Under the pieces are notes generated by a model. It had not been told where the DNA came from and searched no databases. It worked only from the letters and a program-made list of their open reading frames with translations. A DNA stretch of 64,000 nucleotides from Paenibacillus urinalis (GTDB lineage: Bacteria > Bacillota > Bacilli > Paenibacillales > Paenibacillaceae): contig NZ_CP118108.1 in the NCBI RefSeq assembly GCF_028747985.1, positions 4,657,001-4,721,000 on the forward strand, read 5' to 3'. A program made the position numbers and the translations under genes. This document shows, one piece after another, positions 26,590 to 35,061 of the stretch (position 1 is the first letter of the stretch; each line of letters opens with the position of its first letter).

Positions 26590-27498
26590 TTAACGGTGCT
26601 GCGTATATAGGTTAGCACTGGTCATTTCTCGAAGCAGTTCGTATTCCTCCTCTGTGAGCAGAGGGGCCTCTGCGGCACCAATATTCTCAAGCAGCTGCGT
26701 CCGCGAGCTTGCACCAGGAATGACAGTCGCTACCGCTGGATGATGAAGTGCATAACGAATAGCCGTTTGGGACATACTTCTTTGCTCATTCACTAGAGGA
26801 CGAAGCTGATGACGAATATCAGTAATCTGATCCCCTGAATAATTCAAAAAGCCCTTTGCTGCTTTGTCATCTCTGCCATCGGCAAGCGCACCACTCGCAA
26901 CCGGTCCTCTCGCAATTACGTTGATTCCATATTCAGCAAGCAGGGGATACACCTCCTCCTCACCACGGCGATCGAGCAGGCTGTATTGGCTCATGACACT
27001 GACAATCTGAGCACGCTGAACATACTCCCTGATTACATTAGGCCGAATTGAGGATATTCCGTAATAACGGATCACACCTTCCCGCTTCAGTTGTTCAAAC
27101 GCTTCAATCGTCTCTTCCATGTTATCTTCTATCGTACCTCCGTGCAGCTGGTACAAATCTATATAATCCGTCTTCAATCTTCGCAGGCTCTCTTTGACCG
27201 CGGACAGGATATGATGTTTACTTGGATCCCAGGTTAAACCGGACTGTCCGGGGACACGAACGTTCCCTGCCTTGGTAGCCAGAATAATATCCTGTCTGCG
27301 GCCTTTCAGTGCACTGCCTACGATTTCTTCATTTCGTCCATCATCATAAATATCCGCTGTATCCAGAAAATTAACGCCGCGATCGAGTGCTTCATGAATA
27401 AGCGATACCGCTTGATTCTCATCTGTCCCGAGCGACATGCAGCCTAGTCCAATCTCACTTACAAAAAGATCTGATGAACCGAGTCTGTTCTTCTTCAC
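26590..27498 (-). CDS. Aldo/keto reductase
   Basis: From GTG 27498 (AGGAGG 10 nt upstream) the protein has 302 residues. A longer in-frame start at 27561 lacks a site and adds an unrelated basic leader. The catalytic tetrad is recognisable: Asp and Tyr in DTADIYDD, Lys in LATKAG and His in YQLHGG. The C-terminal PGASSRTQLLEN fits NADPH binding. It belongs to the YajO/YrpG-like group of aldehyde or ketone reductases. The physiological substrate is not evident. Confidence 0.9.
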   Translation of the reverse strand: MKKNRLGSSDLFVSEIGLGCMSLGTDENQAVSLIHEALDRGVNFLDTADIYDDGRNEEIVGSALKGRRQDIILATKAGNVRVPGQSGLTWDPSKHHILSAVKESLRRLKTDYIDLYQLHGGTIEDNMEETIEAFEQLKREGVIRYYGISSIRPNVIREYVQRAQIVSVMSQYSLLDRRGEEEVYPLLAEYGINVIARGPVASGALADGRDDKAAKGFLNYSGDQITDIRHQLRPLVNEQRSMSQTAIRYALHHPAVATVIPGASSRTQLLENIGAAEAPLLTEEEYELLREMTSANLYTQHR

Positions 27499-27568
27499 GG
27501 TGCATTTCCCTCCTCTATGACGAAATATCAATGAGATTCTATTGTAGCATGTCCTTAACATTAAACAA

Positions 27569-27612
27569 AAAATGGACCGGAATCTCCTTCCAGACAGAAG
27601 GAAATTCCGGCC
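27569..27612 (-). terminator. Terminator of the ctaM-like gene
   Basis: GGCCGGAATTTCCTTC pairs with GAAGGAGATTCCGGTCC (mismatches near one end) around a 6-nt loop, followed on the minus strand by ATTTTTT. Confidence 0.85.
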
Positions 27613-27627
27613 TCTTCATATTCTTTA

Positions 27628-28191
27628 TTAATAGTAAGGTGCCATAAACAGATAAACGATAACCCCAGTAATACTTACATAGAGCCAGATCGGCATCGTC
27701 CAGCGTGCAATCTTCTTATGCTTCTCCACCTGCATCGTCCAGCCCCATACCAGGGAGAACAAGGCTAGAGGGACGATTACAGCCGCCAGGAAGCTGTGGG
27801 TGATCAGAATCGTAAAGTATATAGGGCGAATGATCCCTTCTCCCCCGAACTTGGCAGACTCAGGCGATATATAGTGAAACGTTAAATAGGTTATCAAAAA
27901 CAATAGTGTGGAAGTAAATGCAGCAAGAATAAAGCCCTTGTGAATTGTAATATTCTTCTTCATGATGGCAATCAGGGCTGCGACCAGAAAAATAAAAGTA
28001 AAGCTGTTCAGGACCGCATTGATTCTTGGAAGAATCGTATAATCAAAGCTGATTTCACCACTGTAGCCGACGGGACCGAAGAATAGTACCAAAATAATAA
28101 TATTTGCGATAAGGGAAACGGTTAAAATAATTCCCGCGAAATTCTTTTTGCTCGTCGGGACGTATCCGCCTTCCCCGAGATTTTTGCCCAT
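27628..28191 (-). CDS. ctaM: DUF420 membrane protein, CtaM/YozB-like
   Basis: A 187-residue protein with five to six membrane helices and conserved histidines (HKGFILAA, TFHYISPE, THSFLA) typical of DUF420. Members such as Staphylococcus CtaM are needed for maturation of aa3-type haem-copper oxidases, which suggests a role in assembling the Qox complex encoded about 15 kb away. It has a good sigma-A promoter (TTAACA-N17-TATAAT, minus strand 28260-28232) and its own terminator. The gene symbol rests on family resemblance. Confidence 0.75.
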   Translation of the reverse strand: MGKNLGEGGYVPTSKKNFAGIILTVSLIANIIILVLFFGPVGYSGEISFDYTILPRINAVLNSFTFIFLVAALIAIMKKNITIHKGFILAAFTSTLLFLITYLTFHYISPESAKFGGEGIIRPIYFTILITHSFLAAVIVPLALFSLVWGWTMQVEKHKKIARWTMPIWLYVSITGVIVYLFMAPYY

Positions 28192-28619
28192 ACTTACGCG
28201 TATCCTCCTCTGTGAGTAAATGCTATTTATAATTATATACTGCCATACTCTAGGTGTTAAGTGACAACACTTCGAACAATCACTCTATACGGGTTCTAGC
28301 TTCTGTTTCATAGCATAGATTTATACTATATAATCGTCCTTCCGAAAAAACATGTCTTTTCAATCTCGATTGCAAGCAGTATAATAAGCTGAGTTATTGC
28401 TCACAATCACATACGTAGTTTTATTTATAGGGGGAGTCTGGCACACCAGGTATCTCTCTGTCTTTTTTGAGGCATATCAACGGCTCCTTACGCCAGATAT
28501 GTCTTTTTTCTTGTCCTGGATTGGATTACAACCCGTGCTGTCCGGACAATATATCTTTATGATAACTTCGTTGTGATTCGCTCGCAGACTCTACAATTGA
28601 ACTTAGAAAGGAGATCACT
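28192..28619. other. 428-bp intergenic region with divergent promoters and an antiporter leader
   Basis: The minus side holds the ctaM promoter (28232-28260). The plus side has TTTTCA-N17-TATAAT (28357-28385), which would give a leader of about 230 nt before the antiporter gene. Within the leader CTGG-CACA-CCAG is followed by a T run (28462-28468). GGCATATC (28471-28478) can pair with GATATGTC (28496-28503), which runs straight into six T residues. This arrangement looks like an attenuator or riboswitch expression platform. I recognise no known aptamer. Confidence 0.45.
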
Positions 28620-29786
28620 ATGGAGTTTATTCTGCATCTTGTACTCATTCTTATCTTCACCAAACTGGCAGGGCATCTGTCCGTGAAGCTGGGACAGCCA
28701 TCTGTACTGGGGGAATTGATCGCCGGGGTTATCCTCGGACCCGCAGTACTTGGATGGGTGCATCAGACTTCATTCATACAAGAATTTGCGGAGATTGGAG
28801 TACTCATCCTCATGTTCATCGCAGGTCTGGAAACCGATCTGGATCAGCTGCGAAAAAACTGGAAGGCGGCGTTTGCCGTTGCGGTTGGCGGGGTTATCAT
28901 CCCCTTCTTTGGCGGCTATGGATCAGCTGTCGCCTTCGGCATGGATCAGCATCATGCGTTGTTCTTCGGATTGCTCTTCTGTGCAACCTCCGTCAGCATT
29001 TCTGTACAAACGCTTAAGGAGATGAACAAGCTTAATTCCAGGGAAGGCACGACGATTCTTGGTGCTGCCGTTGTCGACGATATTCTCGTCGTTGTCCTCT
29101 TAGCTGTCATGATGAGTGTACTCGGAGCTGGAGAATCTGTCAGCATCGGGACACTGATCGGCAAGAAGGTTCTGTTCTTTGTCGTTATTATTGCAGCATC
29201 CATCTGGGCTGTTCCACTTCTTATGAAATGGCTGTCGAAGCTGAAGGTGGCTGAAACGGTCATCTCTGCCGGTGTCATTATCGCACTTGCCTTCTCCTAT
29301 TTCGCTGAGTGGATGGGCGTTGCGGGGATTATTGGAGCCTTCGCTGCAGGTATCGCCATCTCGCAAACCGACTACAAGCATACGGTAGAGAACAAACTGG
29401 AGCCCATCGCCTACAGCTTGTTCGTCCCTGTGTTTTTTGTAAATATCGGGCTTAATGTCAACTTTGAAGGAGTCGGATCTCAGATTGGATTTATTATCGT
29501 CATCAGTGTGATTGCGATTATAACCAAGCTGCTAGGCGGCGCGCTGGGTGCTGGTCTGACCGGGTTCAACCGACATTCTTCCTTTGCTGTAGGAACAGGC
29601 ATGATCTCCAGGGGAGAAGTTGCTCTCATCATCGCAGGAACAGGTCTCAGCTCGGGACTGCTTGCTACCGAGTATTACACCTCGGTCATTATCATGGTGA
29701 TTGTAACAACCCTGGTAACACCACCGCTGCTTAAAATCATGTTCTCAGAGAAACGAGCCAGCAAAAAAGAAGCCTCTTCCATCTAG
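28620..29786 (+). CDS. Cation/proton antiporter, CPA2 family (KefB/GerN-like)
   Basis: A 388-residue protein with about 12 membrane helices and no C-terminal RCK/TrkA-N domain. It contains the family-typical GQPSVLGELIAGVILGP, GLETDLDQLRKN and GMISRGEVALI stretches. It probably exchanges K+ or Na+ for protons. AAGGAG is well placed before the ATG. The structured leader upstream suggests ion- or signal-responsive expression. Regulatory RCK subunits, if any, are not adjacent. Confidence 0.88.
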   Translation: MEFILHLVLILIFTKLAGHLSVKLGQPSVLGELIAGVILGPAVLGWVHQTSFIQEFAEIGVLILMFIAGLETDLDQLRKNWKAAFAVAVGGVIIPFFGGYGSAVAFGMDQHHALFFGLLFCATSVSISVQTLKEMNKLNSREGTTILGAAVVDDILVVVLLAVMMSVLGAGESVSIGTLIGKKVLFFVVIIAASIWAVPLLMKWLSKLKVAETVISAGVIIALAFSYFAEWMGVAGIIGAFAAGIAISQTDYKHTVENKLEPIAYSLFVPVFFVNIGLNVNFEGVGSQIGFIIVISVIAIITKLLGGALGAGLTGFNRHSSFAVGTGMISRGEVALIIAGTGLSSGLLATEYYTSVIIMVIVTTLVTPPLLKIMFSEKRASKKEASSI

Positions 29787-29788
29787 TA

Positions 29789-29835
29789 ATAAAAAAGCAG
29801 AGGGTGCGCATTCAATGCCGCCCTCTGCTCTTTTT
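29789..29835. terminator. Bidirectional terminator between antiporter and SR1P-like gene
   Basis: AGCAGAGGG (29796-29804) pairs with CCCTCTGCT (29821-29829). T tracts follow on both strands (29831-29835 plus; 29791-29796 minus), serving the convergent genes. Confidence 0.9.
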
Positions 29836-29877
29836 ATTGCCCGCGTATTTTATAGTGAGATCACTAAGAATGATGAG

Positions 29878-30060
29878 TTATGGATTATCACCGTCAAGAT
29901 ACTGCTCATATTCCGAATTCAATCGCTTCTCCTTACAGTGGACTGATCCGCAGTTTGAATAAAAAACCTGTACACGATTTGTTTCCTGTACGCCAAGCTC
30001 ATTGTGGCAGTCCCGGCATAAAATAACACCCAGCGGAATTGAGCCCTTATTGTTCTCCAC
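29878..30060 (-). CDS. SR1P-like small protein (GapA-binding peptide family), extended form
   Basis: A 60-residue protein beginning at a GTG with a strong AAGGAGG 8 nt upstream. Residues 11-42 (GVILCRDCHNELGV, then FYSNCGSVHC) match the SR1P pattern: a GxIxCxDC start, an acidic/basic middle and a C-terminal Cys pair. In B. subtilis the peptide is encoded on the dual-function RNA SR1 and binds glyceraldehyde-3-phosphate dehydrogenase GapA. Here the protein carries about 10 extra N-terminal and 18 extra C-terminal residues. A promoter overlapped by a cre site lies upstream. Family assignment is by motif only. Confidence 0.7.
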   Translation of the reverse strand: MENNKGSIPLGVILCRDCHNELGVQETNRVQVFYSNCGSVHCKEKRLNSEYEQYLDGDNP

Positions 30061-30151
30061 TACAAGTACCTCCTTGATTGTAAGGTGAGGATTGATGCGG
30101 TTCCTCCGAGTAACAAGTGTTCCTGACAGCTACTGGAGTGTAGCATAACCT

Positions 30152-30187
30152 CTTACACCATTATATATAGTAAGCGTTATCAGGATT
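30152..30187 (-). promoter_or_regulatory. SR1P-like gene promoter region with cre site
   Basis: TATAAT lies at 30165-30160 on the minus strand; the -35 is weak. AGTAAGCGTTATCA (30169-30182, plus strand) matches the cre consensus at 13 of 14 positions and occupies the -10/-35 spacer. The leader to the GTG would be about 90 nt. Glucose-dependent control of SR1 is known in B. subtilis (CcpN, with a CcpA contribution), so the site is meaningful in context. Confidence 0.6.
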
Positions 30188-30227
30188 TATGCCTGTAAAT
30201 TTCGGATTTCATTTTAATCTACCTAAT

Positions 30228-30266
30228 AAAAAAACGATCCGAGCTCTAGAAAGAGCCCGAATCGCT
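30228..30266 (-). terminator. Terminator of the DsbA-family gene
   Basis: GCGATTCGGGCTCT pairs with AGAGCTCGGATCGT (two weak positions) around a 4-nt loop, with six T residues on the minus strand. Confidence 0.85.
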
Positions 30267-30283
30267 GAATTATTGATATGTTG

Positions 30284-31003
30284 TTATTTGTTCTCATCTC
30301 CAGGAATCACACAGGAATCATCGGTGCATACAGCAGCATCCTCGGTATTCCCGATCACCTGCAGCGGCTGGCCTTCGGACCAAGCCTGAGTGAGTGCCTG
30401 ACTAAACACAGAGAGCGGCTGTGCCCCGGAGATGCCATACTTGCGGTCAATAACGAAGAATGGAACCCCTTGAATGCCAAGCTGCGCCCCTTGTCTCTCG
30501 TCACTGCGGACTTCCTCACTGTATTGATCTCCTTCAAGCACAGCTCTGACTTCCTCGCCATCCAGTCCGAGCTCTACAGCCAGCTTCACCAGCACTTCCT
30601 TACTGCCGACATGCTGTGCTTCTACAAAATAAGCAGCTAGGAGCCGCTCCACCATTTCCTTGTCTTTGCCCTTGCTCGCTGCATAATGAGCCAGACGATG
30701 GGCATCAAATGAATTCGTCGGTTTAATTCGATCAAAATTATAATTCAACCCTACACTTTGTGCCTGCTCTACCACATTCGCTGTCATCGCTTTGGCTTGC
30801 TCAACTGTTGTTCCATATTTGCTTGCGAGCGATTCATACGTTGTCTGATTAGTATCCACTGCTTCATTCGGATTCAATTCGAAGCTGCGGTACACCACTT
30901 CTACGGATTCACGAAACGGAAGAGACTCAAGCGCTTCCTCAAATCGACGTTTACCTATATAACAAAAAGGACACATAAAGTCCGACCAAATTTCTACTTT
31001 CAT
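30284..31003 (-). CDS. DsbA-family oxidoreductase (FrnE-like)
   Basis: A 239-residue cytoplasmic protein with a thioredoxin fold interrupted by a helical insertion. The N-terminal redox site is CPFC (about 11-14, in SDFMCPFCYIGKRRFE), the family cis-proline lies in IQGVPFFVI, and the C-terminus carries two more cysteines. It matches the FrnE/2-hydroxychromene isomerase-like DsbA group, linked to oxidative stress tolerance. No signal peptide is present, so a role in periplasm-type disulfide formation is unlikely. Confidence 0.9.
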   Translation of the reverse strand: MKVEIWSDFMCPFCYIGKRRFEEALESLPFRESVEVVYRSFELNPNEAVDTNQTTYESLASKYGTTVEQAKAMTANVVEQAQSVGLNYNFDRIKPTNSFDAHRLAHYAASKGKDKEMVERLLAAYFVEAQHVGSKEVLVKLAVELGLDGEEVRAVLEGDQYSEEVRSDERQGAQLGIQGVPFFVIDRKYGISGAQPLSVFSQALTQAWSEGQPLQVIGNTEDAAVCTDDSCVIPGDENK

Positions 31004-31182
31004 GCTGTTAAACCTCCTAATATTCTGTTACTTACTATTGGTAACCAAATCATAGCATACAGATGGAGCTATGCACAACTCTTCTACCATTTTGAAGAAT
31101 ATGTAAGTTTTTTGGAGTTCTCTACCGATAACAACCTAGTAGCATACTTATTTTTCATACATAAGGGGGAAATATCTGCATC

Positions 31183-32574
31183 ATGAAAAGTTTTACCAAA
31201 ACCTATGCCAAAAAATCAGCTGCTCTTCTGCTTACGGCTGCATTAGCTCTGGCAGTCCCTGTCTCCTCAGGCATCTCTTATTCGGGAATAGCACAAGCAG
31301 CAAGCAGTCAGACAACAGCTGTGACCCTAACTTATCCAACCAAATCCATTACTTTATCCTTGGATAAGCGTGAGTCGATTCAAAACAAGCTTAAAATGTC
31401 GGAAAAAGTGCAGGTCGTATATGCTTCAGGCAACAAAGCCATCGCCCGTGTCAATCAGGAAGGTGTTGTTATCCCTGTAAAGCAGGGTTCTACGAACATT
31501 CTAATCCAGGTCGTCACTCCAGGCTACAAAGGTCAGCTCAAGCTGCCTGTGACCGTCACAAAAGGAGCTTCTAAAGCCAAGGCCGTCTATGCGACGAAAA
31601 AAGTCAGTGTGTCAGGCAGAACCTTCAGCGTGAAGACCGTCACCTTGCCAAAAGGAACACCAGTCACTGCCGGTCTTGCCAATCATAGAGTAGGCGCGGT
31701 CAAATCGCTGTCTTCCATTGCCGGAGCATATAACGCATCTGCTGCTATAAATGGAACCTATTTTGAAGCTTACGGTGGTATTCCCGATCCTTATGGCATG
31801 ATCATCAGCGATGGGATTATTGAGCATATAGGCAATACAGGCACAACCATCGGTTTCAAGTGGGATGGATCTGCGATTATGGATACACTTCGCGTTCGCG
31901 TACGCGGTACCGTCAAGGCTGCAGATGATAGAGCACAGAGCTGGTATGTCTACTTCGTTAATCGCACACCGACCAAAGGGAAAACATCTGCCGTTATGTA
32001 TACACCGAAACGTGGGGCAAATGTAGGCTTCTCCTACGGGACAGCGATTACGGTTCGCAAAGGAATCGTTAACAAAGTCGCGCCAAATACAAATGCAGCC
32101 ATTCCAAGCGACGGATATGTGCTTGTATTTACAGGCAAGGAGGAGGACATGCTTGCTGCACGATTCAAAAAAGGAAGCTATGTAGACTACAGCATCAGCT
32201 ACTATAATGAGGATAATAAAGATATCAACTGGTCTAATGTCCATACGGCTATTGGTGCAGGTCCGAGACTAGTAAAAGACGGCAAGCTTGCCGTAAATCC
32301 GGCAGCCGAAGGGTTCAGCAGCTCCAAAATTCTAACGGATGGCGGTGCGAGAAGCGGGATTGCCATCAAGAAGGACGGAACGATTGTACTGGCAACCGTC
32401 CCTGGGGCTACGATCAAACAGTGGGGCAATATCATGCTGAAGCTGGGAGCTTATCAGGCGATGAATATGGATGGCGGTGCTTCCTCGGGCATGGTTGCGA
32501 ATGGTAATACTGTCACTTCACCAGGCAGACTGATCAGCAATGGTCTCGTGTTCGGAAGCTCTTTAAAGTGGTAG
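31183..32574 (+). CDS. Secreted phosphodiester glycosidase (NAGPA-domain) protein
   Basis: A 463-residue protein with a signal peptide (hydrophobic about 12-28, cleavage after AQA near 39). A beta-rich region follows (about 45-130, resembling bacterial Ig-like Big_2 folds). The C-terminal NAGPA/DUF2233 domain (about 170-460) has AAINGTYFEA, SDGGARSGIA-like TDGGARSG and NMDGGASSGM motifs. Such proteins hydrolyse N-acetylglucosamine-1-phosphodiester bonds or act on surface glycans. It probably works at the cell surface. Monocistronic, with a strong terminator. Confidence 0.87.
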   Translation: MKSFTKTYAKKSAALLLTAALALAVPVSSGISYSGIAQAASSQTTAVTLTYPTKSITLSLDKRESIQNKLKMSEKVQVVYASGNKAIARVNQEGVVIPVKQGSTNILIQVVTPGYKGQLKLPVTVTKGASKAKAVYATKKVSVSGRTFSVKTVTLPKGTPVTAGLANHRVGAVKSLSSIAGAYNASAAINGTYFEAYGGIPDPYGMIISDGIIEHIGNTGTTIGFKWDGSAIMDTLRVRVRGTVKAADDRAQSWYVYFVNRTPTKGKTSAVMYTPKRGANVGFSYGTAITVRKGIVNKVAPNTNAAIPSDGYVLVFTGKEEDMLAARFKKGSYVDYSISYYNEDNKDINWSNVHTAIGAGPRLVKDGKLAVNPAAEGFSSSKILTDGGARSGIAIKKDGTIVLATVPGATIKQWGNIMLKLGAYQAMNMDGGASSGMVANGNTVTSPGRLISNGLVFGSSLKW

Positions 32575-32602
32575 CATGAAATAAGCGAATCAAGTGTTTA
32601 GC

Positions 32603-32635
32603 AACCCCTTGCCATTTTGGCGAGGGGTTCTTTTT
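32603..32635 (+). terminator. Terminator of the NAGPA-domain gene
   Basis: AACCCCTTGCC pairs with GGCGAGGGGTT around ATTTT, followed by CTTTTT. Confidence 0.9.
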
Positions 32636-32706
32636 CATAGAACAAGATTACAGCCCACTTCTAATGTACATAATAGAAATATATATTTGAATCTGGAGCC
32701 TACTAC

Positions 32707-33807
32707 ATGAATACTAAAATCTCAGCATACCAGCTGTTCTCCATTACATTTCTATTTCAGTTTGGCACGACCATCATTTATGCCTTTGAAGCGACCGTGG
32801 GAAGAGATGCCTGGATGGTTACCCTATTGTCTTTCATTATCGGAATCATGCTGGTTGCCATGTATCTGGGGATTATGCAGCTTAACCCGGGGCTGACACT
32901 GGTGGAATGGTTCCCCCGCCAATTCGGCAAATGGATCGGCTTTCCGATCGCCATGCTGTATCCTTGTGTATTTCTTCTGGATGCTGCCCGTATTATTGGT
33001 GATCTGAGGGATCTGGTGCCGACCACCATTCTTCCCAACACTCCACCGCTTGTCCTTATTATTGTGTTCGGCGCACTCGCTTTATATGGGCTCATACTTG
33101 GCATAGAGAACATATCCCGGCTCGGACAGATTCTGCTTCCCATCCTGCTGGGGCTGTTTTTCCTTGAGCTGATCTTCCTTCTGTTCTCTGATATTGTTAA
33201 TTGGGAAATGCTGAAGCCGCTCTTATGGAAGGGATGGGACCCTGTCATTAAGACGACAATCCTTCAGGGAATTACACAAACCTATGGAGAAAGCATTGCC
33301 CTTGCCATGATATGGGTGATGGTAGATAAGAAAAGCAAGGTATGGAAGGCCACTCTGATCTCAACGGCATTTGTCTTCCTGCTCATCCTGCTGCTGGATA
33401 TCTTCTCGATTACGGTGTTTGGCGATGTATTGTTTCAGCGTCTCGTCTACCCATTTTACTCCCTGTCAGGCATGGTCAACATTCAGGGCTTTATTACAAA
33501 TCTGAATCCCTTTGCGGTCGTAACCATGATCAGCACAGCATATTTCAAACTCGTTATTAAAATGTATGCTGCGCTGACAGGCATTCAAATGTTGCTGCGT
33601 CTCAAGAAAGGGCGCCGTCTTATGCTTCCAGCCGTTCTACTGATCATGATTCTTGGCATGACACTGGACAACAATGTGACAGAACATCTCAGCATTATCA
33701 GCTTCCAGGTCGTTACGCCTTATGTCTGGATCCCTCTATATATTGGACTTCCACTCCTGCTCTTCATCATCAGCCTGATCCGGCATAAATTAAAATCGGC
33801 CCGCTAA
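32707..33807 (+). CDS. Spore germination receptor subunit B (GerAB/GerKB family), orphan orientation
   Basis: A 366-residue protein with ten membrane helices and the GerAB/amino-acid-permease pattern: the conserved helix-1 start ISAYQLFSITF, a loop with NP-type breaks, and the C-terminal LPLLLFIISLIR. B subunits bind germinants in Ger receptors. It is the only plus-strand gene of the ger cluster and converges with a gerC-type gene. It may belong to the A and C genes at 33828-36651, which lack a B gene of their own. GGAG precedes the ATG by 8 nt. Confidence 0.92.
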   Translation: MNTKISAYQLFSITFLFQFGTTIIYAFEATVGRDAWMVTLLSFIIGIMLVAMYLGIMQLNPGLTLVEWFPRQFGKWIGFPIAMLYPCVFLLDAARIIGDLRDLVPTTILPNTPPLVLIIVFGALALYGLILGIENISRLGQILLPILLGLFFLELIFLLFSDIVNWEMLKPLLWKGWDPVIKTTILQGITQTYGESIALAMIWVMVDKKSKVWKATLISTAFVFLLILLLDIFSITVFGDVLFQRLVYPFYSLSGMVNIQGFITNLNPFAVVTMISTAYFKLVIKMYAALTGIQMLLRLKKGRRLMLPAVLLIMILGMTLDNNVTEHLSIISFQVVTPYVWIPLYIGLPLLLFIISLIRHKLKSAR

Positions 33808-33817
33808 GGGCCGATTT
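33793..33817. terminator. Bidirectional terminator overlapping the gerB stop codon
   Basis: AAATCGGCCC and GGGCCGATTT form a 10-bp stem whose 5-nt loop includes the last bases of the plus-strand gene's TAA stop. T-rich sequence follows on both strands. Confidence 0.8.
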
Positions 33818-33827
33818 CTCGTTTATT

Positions 33828-35042
33828 TTATGAAGCATTCTCGCTGCCTGTTCCCTTCTGCTCCACTTCCTCTTCCTTGAGCTGTGGGGAAGCACCGGTA
33901 ACGCCAAAGCTCTTAATGGTAACGTGCGCTTCCACTGTAATTTTCATATCAGGGAACAGCTCTTCCCAGCGTGGCTGCAGCTTACGCCACTCTTCGGGAT
34001 GGTTGCGGAATAAGTAATCACCAACATTTAAAACATCTGTTCTGAGCTCCTTCTGTATTTTGCGAATCAGCTCCTGTTCATCCTTGACAATCTCTTGACC
34101 TATTTCCCATTCCATCCTCCGGATGACCTCTGCATTATACAGATCGAGTCCAGAATTATTTTCATTTATATGAGCATCCCCACTCAGCTTGAAATGCATC
34201 GCTACATTGTCGCCTTCAAATGTCGGACGATATCTGCTCTTCAAGCTCTTAATCTCTGCACTTATCGCTCCCTCCCCGCCGATGTCACTGGTCAGATCGG
34301 TAACCGAAACGCTTCGTTCTCTCATGAGAAACCACATTAAATACCCGACTTCTTGGTTATCCAAATACCCGCGCAGTTTCAAATTGTTGTCGAGCACCGC
34401 ATTTCCGATGTAGCGGTAAGGCATGACCGTTTTTTCCTTTTTCCCCTCGGCTTCTGGTACTTTTTCTACAGCAGGGAGAACGGCACCTCCCATAGAGTCC
34501 GAGTTAACAGAGCGAAGCAAATTAAGAAAGGTAATATCCGCCACTTCGCGATGGGACTGATGCAGCTTGTAATACTCTCTGACAGCCTGATTTCCATACG
34601 GAGTTTTGCTCTTCAGAAAATCAGACGCAAGCCCTCCCTTTACAACGAATATGTCTGATCTGAGCGGTGTTTCCGGATAGCGGCTATAAATATCTATAAC
34701 ATCCTTCAAACCGATCTTGGCTAGCTCTTCACCCATTACCAGTGTCCTTCGATGTCCTCTGTTAATAATGCGGGATACTTTATTCTGGACATAGCTGGAA
34801 GCCTCATAAATCGTGCTTTTCGGTTCCCCTACTTCTGTATAATCCTGCTGCTTGTCCCCCCCTTCCGCACCTCCGCCTGAGATCAGCGCGAACTGATTAG
34901 TTACCCTATACCCCTGGTCCGGAACATAGTCTATGCCTCCACCCAGAGCAAAAGCCTGATTATTCAGCTCCTTGCTGTCCCAGCAGCCAGTCATTAGTAG
35001 AAGCATGGCGATTACCGCCGGCCATCTGTATGCTTTTCTCAT
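33828..35042 (-). CDS. Spore germination receptor lipoprotein C (GerAC family)
   Basis: From ATG 35042 the protein has 404 residues; a TTG two codons earlier is too close to the AGGAGG site. The lipobox is LMTGC with Cys20, followed by WDSKELN, the hallmark of GerAC. The rest shows the three-domain GerAC pattern, ending in an acidic, low-complexity tail. It probably anchors at the outer face of the spore inner membrane and completes a receptor with the GerAA protein upstream (19 bp gap). It is the last gene of the minus-strand ger run. Confidence 0.93.
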   Translation of the reverse strand: MRKAYRWPAVIAMLLLMTGCWDSKELNNQAFALGGGIDYVPDQGYRVTNQFALISGGGAEGGDKQQDYTEVGEPKSTIYEASSYVQNKVSRIINRGHRRTLVMGEELAKIGLKDVIDIYSRYPETPLRSDIFVVKGGLASDFLKSKTPYGNQAVREYYKLHQSHREVADITFLNLLRSVNSDSMGGAVLPAVEKVPEAEGKKEKTVMPYRYIGNAVLDNNLKLRGYLDNQEVGYLMWFLMRERSVSVTDLTSDIGGEGAISAEIKSLKSRYRPTFEGDNVAMHFKLSGDAHINENNSGLDLYNAEVIRRMEWEIGQEIVKDEQELIRKIQKELRTDVLNVGDYLFRNHPEEWRKLQPRWEELFPDMKITVEAHVTIKSFGVTGASPQLKEEEVEQKGTGSENAS

Positions 35043-35061
35043 ATCCAAATCGCCTCCTGAC

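Noticed and set aside
29861..29878. AGTGAGATCACT element near the SR1P-like stop considered as an operator
   Set aside because: The arms pair only over 5 bp and it lies at the 3' end of the gene between two convergent units; no promoter is nearby.
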